Shown one piece after another: positions 16,035 through 18,698 of a stretch of 18,698 nt of DNA (its first letter is position 1; the number at the start of each line of letters is the position of its first letter). Both the position numbers and the translations under genes were made by a program. The notes beneath the pieces were generated by a model. That model searched no databases and was not told the DNA's origin. It saw only the letters and a program-made list of their open reading frames with translations. Source of the DNA: Deltaproteobacteria bacterium RIFOXYA12_FULL_61_11 (lineage in GTDB: Bacteria; Bdellovibrionota_F; JAHFAK01; YA12-FULL-61-11); contig MGSU01000016.1 in assembly GCA_001799195.1 (NCBI GenBank), positions 2,722 through 21,419 of the forward strand. The letters run 5' to 3'.

Positions 16035-16059
16035 CCTCAATATTGAGGTATATTTGAGG
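16035..16059 (-). promoter_or_regulatory. Palindromic operator/promoter of the toxin-antitoxin operon
   Basis: A perfect 14-bp palindrome, CCTCAATATTGAGG, lies at 16035-16048. A further half-site, TTTGAGG, follows at 16053-16059, about one helical turn from the preceding half-site. Such arrays are bound cooperatively by ribbon-helix-helix dimers. On the minus strand a weak promoter (TTGCAA at 16086-16081, TATTCC at 16063-16058, 17-bp spacer) would run into this site, and one end of the palindrome overlaps the antitoxin ribosome site. Binding here would block both transcription and translation initiation. The -10 match is weak; the palindrome is clear. Confidence 0.65.
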
Positions 16060-16123
16060 AATACCCTATACCGGATGTTTTTGCAAGACCCACCAAGATT
16101 ATTTTTTCGATTGAGGCATTGAA

Positions 16124-16151
16124 GATGGGGAGACAAAAGTCCCTTCCCATC
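16124..16151 (-). terminator. Stem-loop downstream of the C-ACP-TE gene, possible terminator
   Basis: GATGGGGA at 16124-16131 pairs with TTCCCATC at 16144-16151 (one G-T wobble on the strand shown). An inner GAC-AAAA-GTC extends the stem, with two bulged C bases. It lies about 70 bp past the stop of the minus-strand C-ACP-TE gene, where an operon terminator could be. On that strand it is not directly followed by a T-run, so it may be a weak or Rho-assisted terminator or an mRNA 3'-end stabiliser. The rest of the 16060-16218 gap shows only a repeated CCATGG (16169-16174 and 16185-16190). Confidence 0.35.
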
Positions 16152-16218
16152 GTTGAAAGCCTTTGATACCATGGATGTAATACCCCATGGCGTTACTCCC
16201 GACCAACCTTGACAGGCC

Positions 16219-18698
16219 TCAATCCCTTGTGAGCAGTTCAGCCACCCTCGCCGCGTGCGCGGGGAGGATCAACTCGAGATGGGAGCAAGCGATTTCGAAC
16301 ACGGTAGGTGGGCGGTTGAAGAAGGTGTCCCAACCGTTCAATGCTTCCAGGTCCGAGGGCAACACCGCCAGTTCTGGTCGCGGTACTGCGTAGTCCGCGG
16401 GCCGGGTGCATCGGATCAGCCTTACGTCCAACGTCGCCGGGAACATTGCAGGTGCATAGCGCTGAAGGGCTTGTACCTGTGCGGCCGTGATGGTCACGAG
16501 CCGTTCGAAATAGGCGAGTAACCGGGGTAGATCGTAGGGCGGCTCACCGTGCCCCAGACACCAAGCGGCGAGGTAGGCCAACCTGGCCGCGCTGTCCGGC
16601 AGAGCCTGGAGCGCGGCGTAGGAGGGCTCCTCGCGCAGGTGCCAGGTTGCCGCATGGTTACGGGCGATAGAGAGGACGAAGAAGGCCTCGTCGGCTTGCA
16701 GGGCCTGGATGCGCTGTTGCATCCGACTGCCCGGGGCATAGGTGTCGAGTAGATGGACCGCTTCGACCTCCAACCCCTCGGTCGGAGCGAGGCGCCCCAT
16801 CTCGAGGGCCAAGAGACCACCGTACGAATACCCGCACAGGTTCAGCGGTCGAGATGGTCCCTCGGCCTTGAGCCGCACGAGATAGGCGCGAGCGAAGCCC
16901 TCGAGGGACGAGGGTTTGGGTTCTCCCGCGAGGTCAGGGGACAATGCCAAAATCGTTCTACCGGGAGGCATTCTGGTGGCCAAGGGGATGGCCCAGGTCA
17001 CGTCGCCGGTTGCGGTGTGGAGGACGGCCATAGTACCTTCGCCACCACCCTTGCGCAGGGTGAGCAACCCCTTGGGGAGGAGTGAAGCTGGAGTGGGAAC
17101 CACTGATGGTTGCCGGTCCTCCCGGAGGAAGGCCGTGGCGTGATGTTCGACGAAATAGCGCGCGAGCTGCTCGATACTGGCATGATCGAAGAACAAGGTC
17201 GCGGGTAAGACGCCGACCTTGGCCTCGAGTTTGGCGGCAAGGTCCACGAGGAGCACCGAGTCGACCCCGTATTCAGTAAAATTACGATTAGGATCAATGC
17301 GTTCTTTGGGTATGCGCAGGGTTTCCGCGAAGAATGCCCGGAGAAACGTACGGATTTCCTCGAGGTTAGTCCTTCCGGGAGGGGGGGATGGTGGGGGGGT
17401 TCCGCGGCCTGCCGCAGGGTGTGGTACGGGTCGTCCTACAGGGTGGCCGGAGGGGGGAGGGAGCGTGTGCTCCTCCTTCTCGGGAGTTCGGCGCTGGAGC
17501 AGGCGGCGGAGCAAGCCGTTGCAGACAGCATCGGCTTCAAATGGATGGAAGCGGGAACCCGGGAAACGCACTACGATCCGTACCTGTTCGGGACCCGACA
17601 CCACCGCGACATGGGGGACCATGAGGTTCGGCGGGGGCAGTAGGTAGGGTTGGGCTTCGCAGAGCAGGTCGGAGAACCTCCCGCTTCCGTGCCAATCATG
17701 GAAGGAGGAGGAGAGCACGAGGCTGTAGAAAAAACGGTTCTTGGCAAGCAGGGCCTGGAGATGGGCGCTGCGTTCCGCCGAGGCGTCGAGGTGGTAGGGT
17801 TCTGTCAAGGGCGCGAGCGCATTCCTGCGGTCGGCCAAGAGCTCGCGGAGCTGCCGGTCCCAGCGTCCGGGCAAGGCGTCAAGTTCGGTCAGATCCTCCC
17901 TGGTCGCCTCGAGGAAGGTCCACGAGATCAGATTGCCCAACGCCGGTCCGGGGCCGAGATACCGGCGCAGGTCTATCGGTAGATGCACGCGCAGGAAGTC
18001 GGCGGGAACGCCATGCTGGTCCGAGAAGGAGAAGAGGGTATCCACCAGCAGGGCTGCCAGTCGCATGGTCATGGAGGAGCCGGGGGGCGCTACCAGGGCT
18101 GAGCGGGGCAGGGGACCGAGGTCTCGCAGCACCGTCCCTTTGCTTGCTCCGAGACGGCCGATCAGGGCTGCGGGTCGGCGAACTCCTGAATGGAGGGGGC
18201 CGGCGGGCAAGTCCCCGGCGAAGAGGAGGCGGGGATCGCGCGGGAGGAGTGGTGCGGGAGCGGGGGGTTCGCCGCGGCAGAGGCGCAGGAAATCCTCGAA
18301 CACGAGGTGCAGACTGACGCGATCCCCCACGGCGTGGTGCCAGCGAAGGAAGAGTTTCGTGCTGCTTGGACTGCTGAGCGCGAAGAGCGAGCAGAGGGGG
18401 CCGTCGAGGCTCCAGGGGGTGGTCAGGAATTCGTGTTCGAGGGGTCCGACGGTGTCGCTGATTGTTTCGACCTCGAGGTAACGGAAGGGGAGGGGAGAGG
18501 TGCTCGCAACGAAGCGAAGTCCTTCGCCTGCCCCCGAAAGTCTTGCCTGTAGGAGGGGGTGGCGTCGGGCGAGTCCGTCGGCCGCGGAGCGGAGCGTGTC
18601 AGCCGTCCAGGGCCCTCGAAGGAAGGCACACAGGGTGAGGAAGTTTCCGGCCTCGGGTTCTCCGGCGGCGAGCGCGACGCGATCGGTTTCGACATACA
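16219..18698 (-). CDS. NRPS/PKS terminal protein: condensation domain - carrier domain - thioesterase (N-terminus beyond the window)
   Basis: The frame is open to the right edge, giving 825 visible residues. A condensation-like domain fills about residues 1-400: an N-terminal strand/helix region with LARRHPLL, the catalytic motif HHAVGDRVS (His120, His121, Asp125), and a later LPIDLRRYLGPGPALGNL. A Pro/Gly-rich linker (about 405-445) leads to a carrier domain with the phosphopantetheine serine in GVDSVLL (Ser480, codon 17257-17259). A type I thioesterase follows, with the nucleophile in GYSYGG (Ser624, codon 16825-16827), a likely Asp in HLLDTYAPG and a His in CSHLELI. No adenylation domain is present, so the C domain probably joins an already-loaded chain to an amine or alcohol, or is non-elongating. 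The TE would release or cyclise the product. This is the last enzyme of an assembly line that continues rightwards. The GTG at 18328-18330 is internal (a valine inside the HH motif), not the start. Confidence 0.9.
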   Translation of the reverse strand, partial: YVETDRVALAAGEPEAGNFLTLCAFLRGPWTADTLRSAADGLARRHPLLQARLSGAGEGLRFVASTSPLPFRYLEVETISDTVGPLEHEFLTTPWSLDGPLCSLFALSSPSSTKLFLRWHHAVGDRVSLHLVFEDFLRLCRGEPPAPAPLLPRDPRLLFAGDLPAGPLHSGVRRPAALIGRLGASKGTVLRDLGPLPRSALVAPPGSSMTMRLAALLVDTLFSFSDQHGVPADFLRVHLPIDLRRYLGPGPALGNLISWTFLEATREDLTELDALPGRWDRQLRELLADRRNALAPLTEPYHLDASAERSAHLQALLAKNRFFYSLVLSSSFHDWHGSGRFSDLLCEAQPYLLPPPNLMVPHVAVVSGPEQVRIVVRFPGSRFHPFEADAVCNGLLRRLLQRRTPEKEEHTLPPPSGHPVGRPVPHPAAGRGTPPPSPPPGRTNLEEIRTFLRAFFAETLRIPKERIDPNRNFTEYGVDSVLLVDLAAKLEAKVGVLPATLFFDHASIEQLARYFVEHHATAFLREDRQPSVVPTPASLLPKGLLTLRKGGGEGTMAVLHTATGDVTWAIPLATRMPPGRTILALSPDLAGEPKPSSLEGFARAYLVRLKAEGPSRPLNLCGYSYGGLLALEMGRLAPTEGLEVEAVHLLDTYAPGSRMQQRIQALQADEAFFVLSIARNHAATWHLREEPSYAALQALPDSAARLAYLAAWCLGHGEPPYDLPRLLAYFERLVTITAAQVQALQRYAPAMFPATLDVRLIRCTRPADYAVPRPELAVLPSDLEALNGWDTFFNRPPTVFEIACSHLELILPAHAARVAELLTRD
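17377..17399 (+). other. G-quadruplex-type G-run in the linker of the C-ACP-TE gene
   Basis: On the plus strand, GGG-A-GGG-G-GGG-ATGGT-GGG satisfies the usual four-run quadruplex pattern; G7 runs lie at 17381-17387 and 17393-17399. It sits in the template strand of the region coding for the Pro/Gly-rich linker between the condensation and carrier domains. Long G runs are also slippage-prone. It may simply reflect CCC proline codons. Confidence 0.6.

Noticed and set aside
1-18698. CRISPR arrays, tRNA or rRNA genes, insertion sequences, integrases or attachment sites.
   Set aside because: No regularly spaced repeats, cloverleaf-like sequences, transposase motifs or flanking inverted repeats were seen on reading the window.

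Overview
The window looks like part of a moderately GC-rich (roughly 60% by eye) Gram-negative genome. It encodes an RND-type inner-membrane transporter and a TolC-type outer-membrane factor with a signal peptide, so the cell has two membranes. Nothing here fixes the phylum. The gene style (a discrete acyltransferase, a condensation-carrier-thioesterase terminus, several B12 radical-SAM enzymes) would fit Acidobacteriota, Myxococcota, Desulfobacterota or Proteobacteria.

Layout from left to right. (1) The 3' end of a possible PilZ-like protein (2-511, +). (2) A discrete malonyl-CoA acyltransferase of the trans-AT polyketide type (523-1401, -), divergent from a TolC-like outer-membrane factor (1567-3177, +). 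(3) A minus-strand pair: an RND transporter (4775-8140) followed by a B12-binding radical-SAM protein (3225-4667, here rSAM-A). (4) Divergent from the RND gene, behind a good sigma70-like promoter at 8329-8357, a plus-strand run: rSAM-B (8418-9908), a small possible START/SRPBCC-like protein (10023-10601), the tandem paralogues rSAM-C (10641-12089) and rSAM-D (12130-13575), and an AarF/ABC1/UbiB-type kinase (13592-14902). (5) A compact GNAT toxin / ribbon-helix-helix antitoxin module on the minus strand (15138-16024), with a palindromic operator upstream. (6) The last 825 residues of a minus-strand condensation domain - acyl carrier domain - thioesterase protein (16219 to beyond the right edge), i.e. 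the end of an NRPS/PKS assembly line.

Interpretation. A stand-alone acyltransferase at one end and an assembly-line terminus at the other suggest the window lies inside or at the edge of a trans-AT PKS/NRPS gene cluster. The centre is unusual. Four paralogous cobalamin-binding radical-SAM enzymes lie within about 10.4 kb, with a possible lipid-binding protein, an ABC1 kinase and RND/TolC export parts. In characterised systems, enzymes of this architecture (the BchE/HpnP/HpnJ type) methylate or rearrange unactivated carbons, often on lipids, tetrapyrroles or natural products. A multi-step radical tailoring module acting on a hydrophobic polyketide or lipid, coupled to export, is the best hypothesis for a new system here, but it is inference. 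No substrate can be read from the sequence. The alternative is that the radical-SAM block is an independent lipid-modification pathway that merely sits beside the PKS genes. No tRNA, rRNA, CRISPR array, transposase or integrase was seen.
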